A stretch of DNA of 64,000 nucleotides from Hyphomicrobiales bacterium (GTDB taxonomy: Bacteria > Pseudomonadota > Alphaproteobacteria > JAPOUT01), in NCBI GenBank assembly GCA_026708505.1, contig JAPOUU010000011.1:62001-126000 (forward strand). Reading direction: 5' to 3'. Position 1 is the stretch's first letter; each line of letters opens with the position of its first letter. This document shows, piece by piece, positions 20,377 through 29,458 of this stretch. The notes below the pieces were generated by a model. That model was not told where the DNA came from, searched no databases, and saw only the letters and a program-made list of their open reading frames with translations. The translations under genes were made by a program, and so were the position numbers.

Positions 20377-23021
20377 AGAAGAACGAATAAACGAATCCGA
20401 GGCTTGCGGCGTATCCTGCAACCTCTCCCCCTTGTTGCGTGGAGACGTCCGCCGAAAGCGCATAAGCGCCGCCCCATGAATATGTCGCGCCGACACCAAC
20501 GTCAAATGCGGGATCTTCGCGCTTGGAGGTTATTTCCGTTCCGTTGAGTTTGGTGGCAACTTCGCCGTCCAGCGGGACGAGAACATCTGCATGGCCGCGA
20601 AAGTCGATCCCCTCCCAGGAATCCTCGAACGCGACGCCTGTACGCGCAAGAAGCACATCGCCGTCTCCGAGAGCAACGTTCGTGCCGACGGTGTCGGTGA
20701 AGTCGTCAAAATCAACACTCGTCCACGAGAGCTGCGCCGAGGGAATGAGGACGGTATTAGAAAACACGGGGATGCGTATCAATTTATCAAGTTCCATCGC
20801 ATATCCGACCTCAACGCCCGCCGTATATGCCTTCACGTCCACATCGGCAATCTTTGCATCCTTCTCAATGCTGTTATCGAAGCTGCTGTATCGGAGTTGT
20901 CCGTCCGCATAGACGCCCCTGTGCTCCCAGCCTGCATTGATCGTGCTGATGATTGATTCGGAAGCAATTTCTCCGGTGCCGACCGGAACGGAGACATCGG
21001 TGCCGGCGTCCCCGAAAGCGACACTCGCACCCAAATTGAACGAGGAATTACCGGAGCGAATCGGAACGTCAACGCCGAACTCGGCAACGATGTTCTCGGC
21101 CTCGTATGTTGCCCCGGCGGCGGAGTTCGGTTCGAACTCTCCGGATGCTCCTCCGACCTTCCCCCACATTGCCGTATTGCCGGCATGCTGCCTGCCCCGG
21201 AGCCGTTGCTGGCGGGACTCCAAGTCGGCGAGTTGCGAGAGGGCGGCAGGAAGCGACTCATAGAGTGCTACGTCAAGGAGCGTCACACTATTGAGCAGTG
21301 CATCAAAGCTTCCCGATGCCGCCTGGCAGCCCGCACCGACGGGACAAGCAACGAGATCCCATCGATTTTCGGCTGAATTATAAACAAGGTTAAAGTCGAA
21401 ATTGCCGCCGTCCAGAACATCCCCTGCTACGAAGGCATTGGAATTTGCAGAATCTACGACGGCTATGAAGTGTTGAAGGGTAATGAAACCGTCTTCATCG
21501 TTGTCGGAAACCTGGAATTCATTCATTGATCTAATGTTGACGGGGATTGTGCCGGTGACCGATGTTGTCCTCAGGCGCGCATTGGCGAGTTCCGCGTCCC
21601 CGCCGGAGAAGTCGACATCAATGTCGATTTCTCCGTCTCCCGTAAGTGATCCGATAGCGAAATTGGTGCCGTTTCCGGTGAGCTCGAGTCGACCGGAAAG
21701 TGTAACCGATGCACCGCTGAAGGAACTGTCATCCGTGATTTCAAGGGTCGCTCCATCGGCGATGGCAAGGCCCCCGGTTCGGAAGATTGAACCTTCCCAA
21801 ACGAGTTTTCCTTCATTGACGTTGGTTTGGGCGAAGCCTGCCCCGGATGCGTGGGTTCCCGTGACGGTAAGAGTATGGTCGCCGTCTTTATCAAAATTGT
21901 GGTCACCGGTGATTGCGGGAGTGTCACCAATGTCAAAACTGCGGTCGCCCGTTCCGCCAATTTCAATACTTGCAGCTCCCGTGACACCGGATACATCAAT
22001 ACCGCCGGTAAAACTTGCACCCGTTCCCAAAACGATAGTGGCGTTACTTGATGCTGATGTCGTTGAAAGCTCGATGGCGTTTGCGCTCGAACCGCCAACA
22101 ACGCTGCCGTTGACGGTAAGGGTAATATTGCCGGTGCCCGAGTGGTTAACACGGACGGCGTCCTTGGCGGCGGCAGTGGCGGTCACGGTGTCGGCGATGG
22201 TTATGTCCACATCTCCCGTGCCGGAATGTTCAACCTCAATAGCCTCTTCACTGGTACTGGAGGTAACCGTTCCGGTTGCCATAACGGTAACCGCGTTGTT
22301 TCCGTCGATATCGAGCTTGATACCTTCCGTACCGCCCGTGACAGCCGCGTTTGTGGTGAGATTTACCTCGCCCGTTGTTGCCGCAGCCGTGGAGATCTGG
22401 ATGCCGGAAACGTGCCCTGTCACGGTTCCGTCCGTGGTGACGGTAACATCGCCGTTTCCGGACTGGCTGATGTCAATTCCCTCATTATTGTTGGACCTGA
22501 TGGTTCCGTTTGTTGTAAGGACAACCGCGCCCGTGCCATTTGAGTCGATGCGGACGGCATCGTTATGGGAGGTAATGTTGTTGCTTTGCGATAAATTGAC
22601 AGTAATTGTAGTGGTGGTCGCTTCGGACGTGACTCTGATACCATAGTTAGTGGTATTGGAAGAATTCAGGCCGAAGGAGGGCACGTTGTTGATGCCCCTG
22701 GTGCCATAAACGCTTACAGACTGATTCGCCCTGCCCTCAATGGTTTGCGTTAAGTCTCTGCCGCCGCTATCCGGGCCAGCGGAACAAACCCACCTCCCAA
22801 TTACCCCGGGATCGGTGCAAATCCCCGCCTCAACGGGCGAGGTCGATGCCAACATTGCGCCGAGTGCAAAAACCGATACGCCGGCTAAAAACGGTGCAAA
22901 GGAGACTAGGCCCTTTGAAGTTTTCCTAAGTCGTCCGCCTCGAATGAGTTCGGGGGGGGGGGGGGGGGGGTGATTTCACGGTCGCCGACACCGCAACGGC
23001 TGTAGAACTAAACGAATTCAT
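20375..23021 (-). CDS. Autotransporter adhesin, phase-variable, sequenced in the OFF frame
   Basis: The start is ATG at 23021, with GGGAGA 6 bases upstream and a good promoter at 23061-23089. Seventeen codons are followed by 19 C residues (22970-22952). With 18 or 21 C the frame runs through a signal sequence (SFAPFLAGVSVFALGAMLAS) into the passenger, giving 881 residues for 18 C. With the 19 C present here translation stops nine codons after the tract, at a TAG. The passenger (roughly 60-560) is Thr/Val/Gly/Asn-rich with degenerate repeats like GTGNITLTVNGSVVG, as in beta-helix adhesins. About the last 270 residues form an autotransporter beta-barrel ending in FVYSFF. It would be exported by Sec and inserted by the BAM complex. 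Passenger specificity is unknown. An internal ATG at 22855 lacks a ribosome site and splits the signal peptide. Confidence 0.85.
22952..22970 (-). repeat. Poly-C tract (19 C) inside the autotransporter 5' coding region
   Basis: Nineteen consecutive G on the plus strand (C on the coding strand) sit 17 codons after the start. Slipped-strand replication of such tracts changes length by one base at a time, so only one length in three keeps the downstream 858-codon frame. The present length is one more than a multiple of three. The exact count may be affected by sequencing error, as always in homopolymers. Confidence 0.9.
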
Positions 23022-23060
23022 TTGATGTCTCCCTGCATTGAGAAATTTACAATTTAAGTA

Positions 23061-23089
23061 ATTTTATCGAACCGCCACGCAAACGTCAA
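23061..23089 (-). promoter_or_regulatory. Sigma70-type promoter of the autotransporter
   Basis: On the minus strand TTGACG (23089-23084) and TAAAAT (23066-23061) are separated by exactly 17 bases. The predicted start near 23054 leaves a leader of about 33 nt containing the Shine-Dalgarno GGGAGA at 23033-23028. This independently supports the start codon at 23021 upstream of the poly-C tract. Confidence 0.65.
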
Positions 23090-23189
23090 GCCTTAAAACC
23101 CGCCGTTTTACCCGTTTGTTTTGCGGATTTCGGGGAATCCGTTTTGACCGCCCGGGCGCACAATTCCCGGAGCCGAATCCCGTTTGATT

Positions 23190-23219
23190 TTATACAGCGC
23201 CGCTCGTCTCTGCTATACT
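23190..23219 (+). promoter_or_regulatory. Likely dnaE promoter giving a leaderless mRNA
   Basis: TATACT (23214-23219) ends seven bases before the dnaE ATG, so transcription would begin at or next to the start codon. The -35 (TTATAC, 23190-23195, spacing 18) is poor. There is no Shine-Dalgarno sequence upstream of the ATG, in keeping with a leaderless transcript. Confidence 0.45.
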
Positions 23220-23226
23220 GCCGGTC

Positions 23227-26200
23227 ATGTCTTTCGTCCACCTGCACACGTACACCGCATACTCTCTGCTTGAAAGCGCGGTGCGAATCGAACGACTCGC
23301 CGAATTCTGCCGAACCCACAAATCCCCCGCAATCGCAATCACCGACAGGGGAAATCTCTTCGGCGCATTGGAGTTTTCCGAAGCGCTTGCCAAGGAAGGC
23401 GTTCAACCCATCATCGGAGTAACGCTGCCCGTACATCCGGATCCCTCCCAGGACGGCGCGCAAGCAACCACAACCTACCGGCTGCCGCACATCCTCCTGC
23501 TTGCCAAAGACGAACCCGGCTATCAAAATTTGATGAAGGTCGTTTCCAAAATTCATCTTCAGCCCAGAGCGCTTGTTAACGAAAACAATTCCAATTCTCC
23601 TTCCATTCACGAACCCCACGCCCGTCTCGACGCATTGCAGGGCCGCACCGAAGGACTCATCTGTTTAACCGGCGGCAACGAGGGTCTCCTTGAGCATTAT
23701 CTCGTCCAAGGACAAGACGCGCGCGCGAAAGAGACGCTCGTCAAACTCAAGGAGATGTTCCCCGGACGCCTCTATGTGGAACTCCAGCGCCACAACCTTG
23801 AACACGAACGCCTGAGCGAAGCGCGCCAGATTGCCCTCGCTTACGAGCTCGAGTTGCCGCTGGTTGCAACCAACGCCGCCCGCTTCCATGAGCGCGGAGA
23901 TTTTCCCGCCTACGAAGTCTTGTGCTGCATCGAGCAAGGCGTGCGACTCGAGCAGCCCGACCGGCGCAGAAGCACCGAGGAGCACTATCTCAAGCCTCCC
24001 GAAGAAATGCACACGCTCTTCGCGGACATTCCCGAAGCCCTCGACAACTCCATCGAAATCGCCCGGCGCTGTTCATACCGTCCCACTCCGCGTGAAGCCA
24101 TCCTGCCGCGCTTCCCGGATGCCGAACAAAGCGAAGCGGAAGAATTGTGTTCGCGCGCACGCGAAGGCCTGCGGAAGCGATTCGAAGGCGCTAATCTCGC
24201 CGGCACGAAGGAAGAATACGAACAACGCCTCGAGAGCGAACTCGATGTCATCACCAAGATGAACTATCCCGGATATTTCCTCGTCGTCGCCGATTTCATC
24301 CAGTGGGCCCGGTCGAAAAAAATCCCCGTGGGCCCCGGACGAGGCTCCGGCGCGGGTTCGCTGGTCGCCTACGCGCTCACCATTACGGACATCGACCCGT
24401 TGCGCTTCGGCTTGTTGTTCGAGCGCTTCCTCAACTCCGAGCGCATCTCCATGCCCGACTTCGATATCGACTTCTGCCCGAACAGGCGTGACGAGGTCAT
24501 CAACTACGTCTGCGAAAAATACGGGGGCGACAGAGTCGCGCAAATCATCACCTTCGGAACCCTGCAGGCGCGCGCCGTCCTGCGCGATGTCGGACGCGTC
24601 CTCGGCGTGCCGTACGGACAGGTCGACCGCTTGTGCAAACTCATCCCTTATACTCCCGCCAATCCGACGTCCCTTGAACAGGCCATCCGCGAAACCCCGC
24701 TGCTGGCCGAAGCGCGCAAGCAAGATGAAACCGTCGCGCACATGATGGACGTTGCCATACAACTCGAAGGACTCTACCGGCACGCATCCACCCACGCCGC
24801 CGGCATTGTCATTTCGAACAAACCTCTCGACGAACTCGTTCCGCTCTACAGGGACTCGCGCTCGGAAATGCCGGTGACGCAATTTTCCATGAAGTGGGTG
24901 GAAAGCGCCGGACTCGTTAAGTTCGACTTCCTCGGATTGAAAACGCTGAGCATCATTGACGATGCCGCGGCAAGCGTTAATGCCCCTCGCGATATGCCCC
25001 TGGACGATGCCAAAACTTTCGAGATGCTCCGGCGCGGTGACACCATGGGCGTGTTTCAGGTGGAAGGCCAGGGCATGAGTGACACCCTGCGGCAAATGGG
25101 CGCCGACCGCATCGAAGATCTGATCGCCCTCATTGCGCTTTACCGCCCCGGCCCCATGGATAACATCCCCACATTCATTAAGTGCAAACAAGGGAAGGAA
25201 AATCCCGATTATCTCCATGACACAATCCGCCCGGTGCTGGAGGAAACCTACGGCGTCATCGTCTACCAAGAGCAAGTGATGAAAATCGCGCAGATTCTCG
25301 CCGACTACTCCCTCAACGAAGCCGACATTCTGCGTCGCGCCATGGGTAAAAAAATCCGCTCCGAGATGGAACAACAAAAGCAGCGCTTCGTTGAGGCCGT
25401 TCTGAACAAAGACATCAATCGGAGTCGCGCCGAACATATCTTTCAACTGGTGAATAGATTCGCCGACTACGGCTTTAACAAAAGCCATGCGGCGGCGTAT
25501 GCAATGCTTGTCTACCAGACGGCTTATTTGAAAGCGCATTACCCCGCTCCCTTCCTGGCCGCATGCATGAGCTGGGACATGAACAACACCGACAGAATCC
25601 GCGCCCTTCGGGAAGAAGCCGAACACATTGACGTCTCCCTGCAGGCGCCCTGCGTCAATCGCTCCGGCGAAGTCTTTGCTGTCGACAGCGACGGATCGAT
25701 TCTCTATGCGCTCTCCGCCGTGCGCAACATCGGACGACGCGCCGCCCGCCACATTGCCGAAGTGCGCGAGGAGGGCGGCAACTTCCGCGATCTGTTTGAT
25801 TTCGCGCGACGGGTGTCCCCGCGAGACCTGCCCAGGCGTTCATGGGAGTTTTTGGCAAAAGCCGGCGCCTTTGATGCCCTTGAACCCAACCGCAACCGAA
25901 TCTTCCAGGAAATCGACCGGCTGCTTTCCATCTCCGCGCGCGAAGCCGCCGAACAGGAAAATGCGCAAGACAATCTCTTCGGCGGCGAAAATGCCGGCAC
26001 GACCCTGCAAGACGCTCCGCTGAAAGACGCGCCGGTGTGGGAGGACATGGAACGTCTGCGCCACGAGTTCGAAGCGGTCGGGTTCCATCTCTCCGGCCAC
26101 CCCCTTGACCCCCACAAAGAAAACCTGGTCAATGCGGGGGCTTTAAGCCTGCGGCAGGCACGGGAAGACAATCGACACACCGCAATCCTGGCAGGCGTGA

Positions 26201-26874
26201 TCACCGGCATCAAAGAACGAAAGTCGTCACAAGGAAACCGTTACGCTTTCGTCGCGCTCTCGGATCCCACCGGCGAGTTCGAAGGCATTATCTTCTCCGA
26301 AGCCCTCACGCAGTCGCGTTCGCTCCTGGAAGTCGGGCGCCTGGTTGTTGCCCACGTTGAATTCCAATCCGGTGAAGACGGAGGCGAAACCCGTCTGCGC
26401 ATTTCCAATGTCGAATCCCTTGAGGCGTTTCTCGCAAGAAAGCCCGCGCGCGCTGCGCAACCGGCGCAACCGGCACGACCCACGACTCCCGCACCTCCGC
26501 CGCCTTCCCCGACGCCGACCGCCCCCGCACCGGCCGCTCCGGCGCCGCCCTCCCCGACTCATCCGGCGCCGGGCGCATCCCCGCCTCCGCCGATTCCCCC
26601 CGCTTCTCCGTCCCCCCCGATTCTCGAGATTCGGGTAAGTGATTCGCTCGCCCTGCCCCCCCTCCGCGAGAGCCTTGAAGCCGCCCGGCGCGAAAACGGC
26701 ATGGCAAACGGGGAAAAAGTCGCAGTGGTGCTGATTCTGGACGGAGCGGGCGAGCCCCGGGGCGACGCGCGCCTGCGATTAAACGGACATTTCACCCTCG
26801 ACAGAGCCGCGCGCGAGCGCATCCAATCCTTGACGGGCGTCAAATCCGTCGCCCCCGCACGAATAAACCCTTGA
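23227..26874 (+). CDS. dnaE: DNA polymerase III alpha subunit
   Basis: 1215 residues. This is the replicative polymerase. The PHP domain begins with FVHLHTYTAYSLLES. The palm has GRGSGAGSLVAYAL and the catalytic MPDFDIDF (D411, D413) with the third Asp probably D567 in LVKFDFLGLK. Helix-hairpin-helix and beta-binding regions follow, then the OB fold (GVITGIKERKSSQGNRYAFV). Between the OB fold and the C-terminal domain lies a linker of about 60 residues, near 1075-1135, made almost only of Pro, Ala, Ser and Thr. That linker is unusual, but the frame stays open and a normal-looking C-terminal domain follows. It is convergent with nothing and followed directly by the rpsB promoter, which overlaps its stop codon. 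Confidence 0.97.
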   Translation: MSFVHLHTYTAYSLLESAVRIERLAEFCRTHKSPAIAITDRGNLFGALEFSEALAKEGVQPIIGVTLPVHPDPSQDGAQATTTYRLPHILLLAKDEPGYQNLMKVVSKIHLQPRALVNENNSNSPSIHEPHARLDALQGRTEGLICLTGGNEGLLEHYLVQGQDARAKETLVKLKEMFPGRLYVELQRHNLEHERLSEARQIALAYELELPLVATNAARFHERGDFPAYEVLCCIEQGVRLEQPDRRRSTEEHYLKPPEEMHTLFADIPEALDNSIEIARRCSYRPTPREAILPRFPDAEQSEAEELCSRAREGLRKRFEGANLAGTKEEYEQRLESELDVITKMNYPGYFLVVADFIQWARSKKIPVGPGRGSGAGSLVAYALTITDIDPLRFGLLFERFLNSERISMPDFDIDFCPNRRDEVINYVCEKYGGDRVAQIITFGTLQARAVLRDVGRVLGVPYGQVDRLCKLIPYTPANPTSLEQAIRETPLLAEARKQDETVAHMMDVAIQLEGLYRHASTHAAGIVISNKPLDELVPLYRDSRSEMPVTQFSMKWVESAGLVKFDFLGLKTLSIIDDAAASVNAPRDMPLDDAKTFEMLRRGDTMGVFQVEGQGMSDTLRQMGADRIEDLIALIALYRPGPMDNIPTFIKCKQGKENPDYLHDTIRPVLEETYGVIVYQEQVMKIAQILADYSLNEADILRRAMGKKIRSEMEQQKQRFVEAVLNKDINRSRAEHIFQLVNRFADYGFNKSHAAAYAMLVYQTAYLKAHYPAPFLAACMSWDMNNTDRIRALREEAEHIDVSLQAPCVNRSGEVFAVDSDGSILYALSAVRNIGRRAARHIAEVREEGGNFRDLFDFARRVSPRDLPRRSWEFLAKAGAFDALEPNRNRIFQEIDRLLSISAREAAEQENAQDNLFGGENAGTTLQDAPLKDAPVWEDMERLRHEFEAVGFHLSGHPLDPHKENLVNAGALSLRQAREDNRHTAILAGVITGIKERKSSQGNRYAFVALSDPTGEFEGIIFSEALTQSRSLLEVGRLVVAHVEFQSGEDGGETRLRISNVESLEAFLARKPARAAQPAQPARPTTPAPPPPSPTPTAPAPAAPAPPSPTHPAPGASPPPPIPPASPSPPILEIRVSDSLALPPLRESLEAARRENGMANGEKVAVVLILDGAGEPRGDARLRLNGHFTLDRAARERIQSLTGVKSVAPARINP

Positions 26875-26907
26875 AAAAATCCTCATACTCGGTATATTCC
26901 GAGTATC
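26871..26907 (+). promoter_or_regulatory. rpsB promoter with -10 box inside an inverted repeat
   Basis: TTGAAA (26871-26876, overlapping the dnaE stop) and TATATT (26894-26899) are 17 bases apart. The -10 box is exactly the loop of a perfect 8-bp inverted repeat, ATACTCGG (26886-26893) and CCGAGTAT (26900-26907). This layout suits an operator at which a dimeric regulator would block the polymerase. A hairpin role in dnaE transcript processing is the alternative, since no T run follows. Confidence 0.55.
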
Positions 26908-27036
26908 TCCCGGTGCCGGATTGGAATGGTCGGGGGGGCTTTGTGCGCATGCACGACTCCCTTCCATGGTTTTCATGTGCCCATTTCCGTGCAACCGGCA
27001 TGCGGGAGCAGTCGAACACATAAGGAACCCACAGCG
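26908..27036 (+). promoter_or_regulatory. Long 5' leader of rpsB, possible S2-responsive structure
   Basis: About 130 bases separate the predicted start from the rpsB ATG. No gene fits here. The leader can fold: GTGC-GCAT-GCAC at 26943-26954 is a perfect small hairpin, flanked by a G-rich run before it and CTCCCTTCC after it that can pair outside. AAGGAA near 27021 is the ribosome site. rpsB leaders are known autoregulatory targets of S2 in other proteobacteria; that this one is such an element is inference. Confidence 0.4.
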
Positions 27037-27894
27037 ATGGCGATCCCCGATTTCTCCATGCGCGAACTGCTCGATGCCGGAGTGCACTTCGGACACCAAC
27101 GACACAGATGGAATCCAAAAATGGAGCCCTATCTGTTTGGTGTGCGCAACAACGTTCACATTATCGATCTCACCCACACAATGCCGTTGCTCCACCGGGC
27201 GCTTGTCGCCGCGCGGGAAACGACCCGGGAAGGCGGACGCATTCTTTTCGTCGGAACAAAGACGGCCGCGGGAAAACCCTTGAGCGAAGCGGCGCAGGCG
27301 TGTGCACAGTACTACATTGACCATCGCTGGCTTGGTGGAACGCTCACCAACTGGCAGACCATCAATAATTCGATAAAACGTTTGGGTCACTTGGAAGATG
27401 TTCTCGCCGAAGAGAAAGCATCGGGCCTGAGCAAGAAGGAGCGGCTGAAACTCACGCGTGAACGCGACAAGCTGAACAGGGCGCTCGGCGGCATCAAGGG
27501 CATGGGAGATCTCCCCGACCTGATGTTCGTCATCGACACAAACAAAGAGTCCATTGCCGTTCGCGAAGCGCAACAGCTGGGAATACCCGTTATGGCGGTT
27601 CTGGATTCCAACAGCAATCCCGACGACATCACTTACCCGATTCCGGGAAACGACGATGGCGCGCGCGCAATCTTGCTCTACTGCAAACTGGTTTCGGCGG
27701 CGGCATTGGACGGAGTCTCGGAGTATCAAGAAAGCGCGGCCTTTGCGGCCGACGAAGCGGACAGCGCCGAAGCCCTTGCCGAGACGGCGGAAGCGGACGC
27801 TCCCGCAGAAGCGGAGGCACCGGCCGAGACGGCACCTGCGGACCCGGAAGCAAAACCGGAAGAGTCAAAGACGGAACCGGAGGAATCCTCGTGA
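27037..27894 (+). CDS. rpsB: 30S ribosomal protein S2
   Basis: 285 residues from ATG 27037. The N-terminus [31 protein letters not shown], the [14 protein letters not shown] stretch and [11 protein letters not shown] near the C-terminal end of the core are all classical S2. The core ends around residue 225. After it comes a tail of about 55 residues made of Ala, Glu, Asp, Pro and Ser, strongly acidic and low in complexity. Such tails occur in alphaproteobacterial S2 but this one is long. The stop overlaps the GTG of tsf. Confidence 0.97.
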   Translation: MAIPDFSMRELLDAGVHFGHQRHRWNPKMEPYLFGVRNNVHIIDLTHTMPLLHRALVAARETTREGGRILFVGTKTAAGKPLSEAAQACAQYYIDHRWLGGTLTNWQTINNSIKRLGHLEDVLAEEKASGLSKKERLKLTRERDKLNRALGGIKGMGDLPDLMFVIDTNKESIAVREAQQLGIPVMAVLDSNSNPDDITYPIPGNDDGARAILLYCKLVSAAALDGVSEYQESAAFAADEADSAEALAETAEADAPAEAEAPAETAPADPEAKPEESKTEPEESS

Positions 27895-28646
27895 GCGGAA
27901 TATCCGCATCCGATGTGATGGCGTTGCGTCAGAAGACGGGAGCGGGCGTGGTTCAATGTCGAAACGCCTTGCAAGCCTGCAGTGGAGATGTTGCACGCGC
28001 CGAAGAACAGTTGCGCGCCGAGTCACGCGAACGCGCCGGCGCGAAGATGGGGCGCGAAGCCGGCGAAGGAGGCATTGCCCTTGCGATAGACGGCTTGCGC
28101 GGCGCGCTGGTCGAGATCAACACCGAAACCGACTTCGCCGCACGCACCAAGGAATTCTGCACGCTGGCGCAAGATGTCGCCGGACTTGCCCTTGAGCAAG
28201 GCGATAACGTCGAAACGCTGTTGTCGGCGAACTACCCCGGATCAAGCGTGAACGTCAAAGAGCAAATACAAGAAATCGCAGGCGGAACCATTCGCGAAAA
28301 CCTTCGCCTGCGACGCTCGGGAGTGTTGCGCGCTTCAAGCGGCGCGGTGGTCGGCTATGTGCACAACAAAATCAACGATGATATCGGCAGGCTTGCCGCG
28401 TTGGTCGCGGTTGAATCGTCCGCATCACCCGAATCGCTCGCAACCATCGGCAAACAACTTGCCATGCATGTCGCGGCAAACGCTCCGCGCAATGCCGAAG
28501 AGATGGCAAACCAGGACTTCGTCATGAACGCAAAGATATCGGTCGCCAAAGCCCTTGAGGACGCCTCCGGAGACATCGGTGCCGAGGTGCGGCTGTCCGG
28601 ATTCTTGCGCTTCGCTCTTGCCGAGCCCGTTGACGACGACTCTTAA
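27891..28646 (+). CDS. tsf: Translation elongation factor Ts, shortened (no coiled coil)
   Basis: 251 residues from a GTG that overlaps the rpsB stop (GTGA). EF-Ts exchanges GDP for GTP on EF-Tu. The N-terminal UBA-like domain shows [19 protein letters not shown] and the core shows the TDF motif ([13 protein letters not shown]). The second core subdomain has [11 protein letters not shown]. From there the sequence passes within about 8 residues to [19 protein letters not shown], which matches the part of E. coli EF-Ts that follows its coiled coil. About 50 residues are therefore missing compared with the usual protein. No frameshift is evident, and the C-terminal GFLRFALAE is normal. Confidence 0.94.
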   Translation: MSGISASDVMALRQKTGAGVVQCRNALQACSGDVARAEEQLRAESRERAGAKMGREAGEGGIALAIDGLRGALVEINTETDFAARTKEFCTLAQDVAGLALEQGDNVETLLSANYPGSSVNVKEQIQEIAGGTIRENLRLRRSGVLRASSGAVVGYVHNKINDDIGRLAALVAVESSASPESLATIGKQLAMHVAANAPRNAEEMANQDFVMNAKISVAKALEDASGDIGAEVRLSGFLRFALAEPVDDDS

Positions 28647-28657
28647 ACAAAAAAACA

Positions 28658-29407
28658 ATGCCTCCCTACGCACGCGTGTTGCTGAAACTCTCGGGAGAGA
28701 GTCTTGCCGGCGGGCGCGGGCTCGGTATCGATTCCAACGCCCTTGAGCGCATCGCCAAGGACATCGTCGAAGCATCCAACAAAGGCGTCACCTTCGGCAT
28801 CGTCATCGGCGGAGGAAACTTCTTCCGCGGCGCCTCAAGCGAGGGACTCTCCATAGAACAACCCCAAGCCGACGCCATCGGCATGCTGGCGACCTGCATG
28901 AACGGCGTGGTCCTGGCGGCGGCGTTGCGACAAGCGGGACGAACCGCCCAGGTGTTCTCGGCCCTGCCCATCGGCGATATGGGAGGATCCTGCCAGCCCT
29001 ACGCCCGCGGCAAAGCGTTGCAATGCCTGCAAGAGGAAGAAATCGCCATCTTCGTCGGCGGGACAGGCCATCCCTATTTCACCACCGATACCGCCGCAGC
29101 CTTGCGTGCGGCCGAGATGGACTGCAACGCTCTCTTCAAAGCCACCAAAGTTGACGGCGTCTATGCCGCCGACCCGAAAGCGGAGGCAGGCGGAGGCGAG
29201 CGCTTCGATCACATCTCCTACGACGAGGCTCTCGCCCGGGGGTTGCGTTTCATGGATGCCACCGCCCTGGCGCTGGCACGCGATACCGGCATGCCTATAT
29301 TATTGTTTTCAATCGAAGAGGGTGGCAATCTTGCCCGGGTATCGGGCGGAGAAGGCGTCTTCACGCGCATTGACTCGGGCGGCAAGCATGCCAAATCCCC
29401 TGATTAA
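28658..29407 (+). CDS. pyrH: UMP kinase
   Basis: 249 residues. It phosphorylates UMP to UDP as a hexamer of the amino-acid-kinase fold. Visible motifs are VLLKLSGESLAGGRGLGID, the glycine-rich VIGGGNFFRG, FVGGTGHPYFTTDTAAALRA (a hallmark of bacterial PyrH) and the KVDGVYAADP region. Length is usual. It lies in the conserved rpsB-tsf-pyrH-frr order, 11 bases after tsf. Confidence 0.97.
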   Translation: MPPYARVLLKLSGESLAGGRGLGIDSNALERIAKDIVEASNKGVTFGIVIGGGNFFRGASSEGLSIEQPQADAIGMLATCMNGVVLAAALRQAGRTAQVFSALPIGDMGGSCQPYARGKALQCLQEEEIAIFVGGTGHPYFTTDTAAALRAAEMDCNALFKATKVDGVYAADPKAEAGGGERFDHISYDEALARGLRFMDATALALARDTGMPILLFSIEEGGNLARVSGGEGVFTRIDSGGKHAKSPD

Positions 29408-29458
29408 TGCTATAATGGCCGTTAACGAAGGGAATGCGAGAGGAAAACCAGGAACAAA

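Noticed and set aside
22855-22857. ATG at 22855 as autotransporter start
   Set aside because: No Shine-Dalgarno site, and it lies inside the signal peptide; promoter and ribosome site point to 23021.
23124-23145. Terminator-like hairpin CGGATT-TCGGGG-AATCCG with TTTT upstream of dnaE
   Set aside because: Weak 6-bp stem, and no plus-strand gene upstream whose transcript it would end.
26450-26640. Frameshift in dnaE causing the proline-rich stretch
   Set aside because: The frame stays open through it and conserved domains in the same frame lie on both sides.
26929-26936. Run of G in the rpsB leader as a second phase-variation tract
   Set aside because: Only seven or so G and not within a coding region; too short for frequent slippage.
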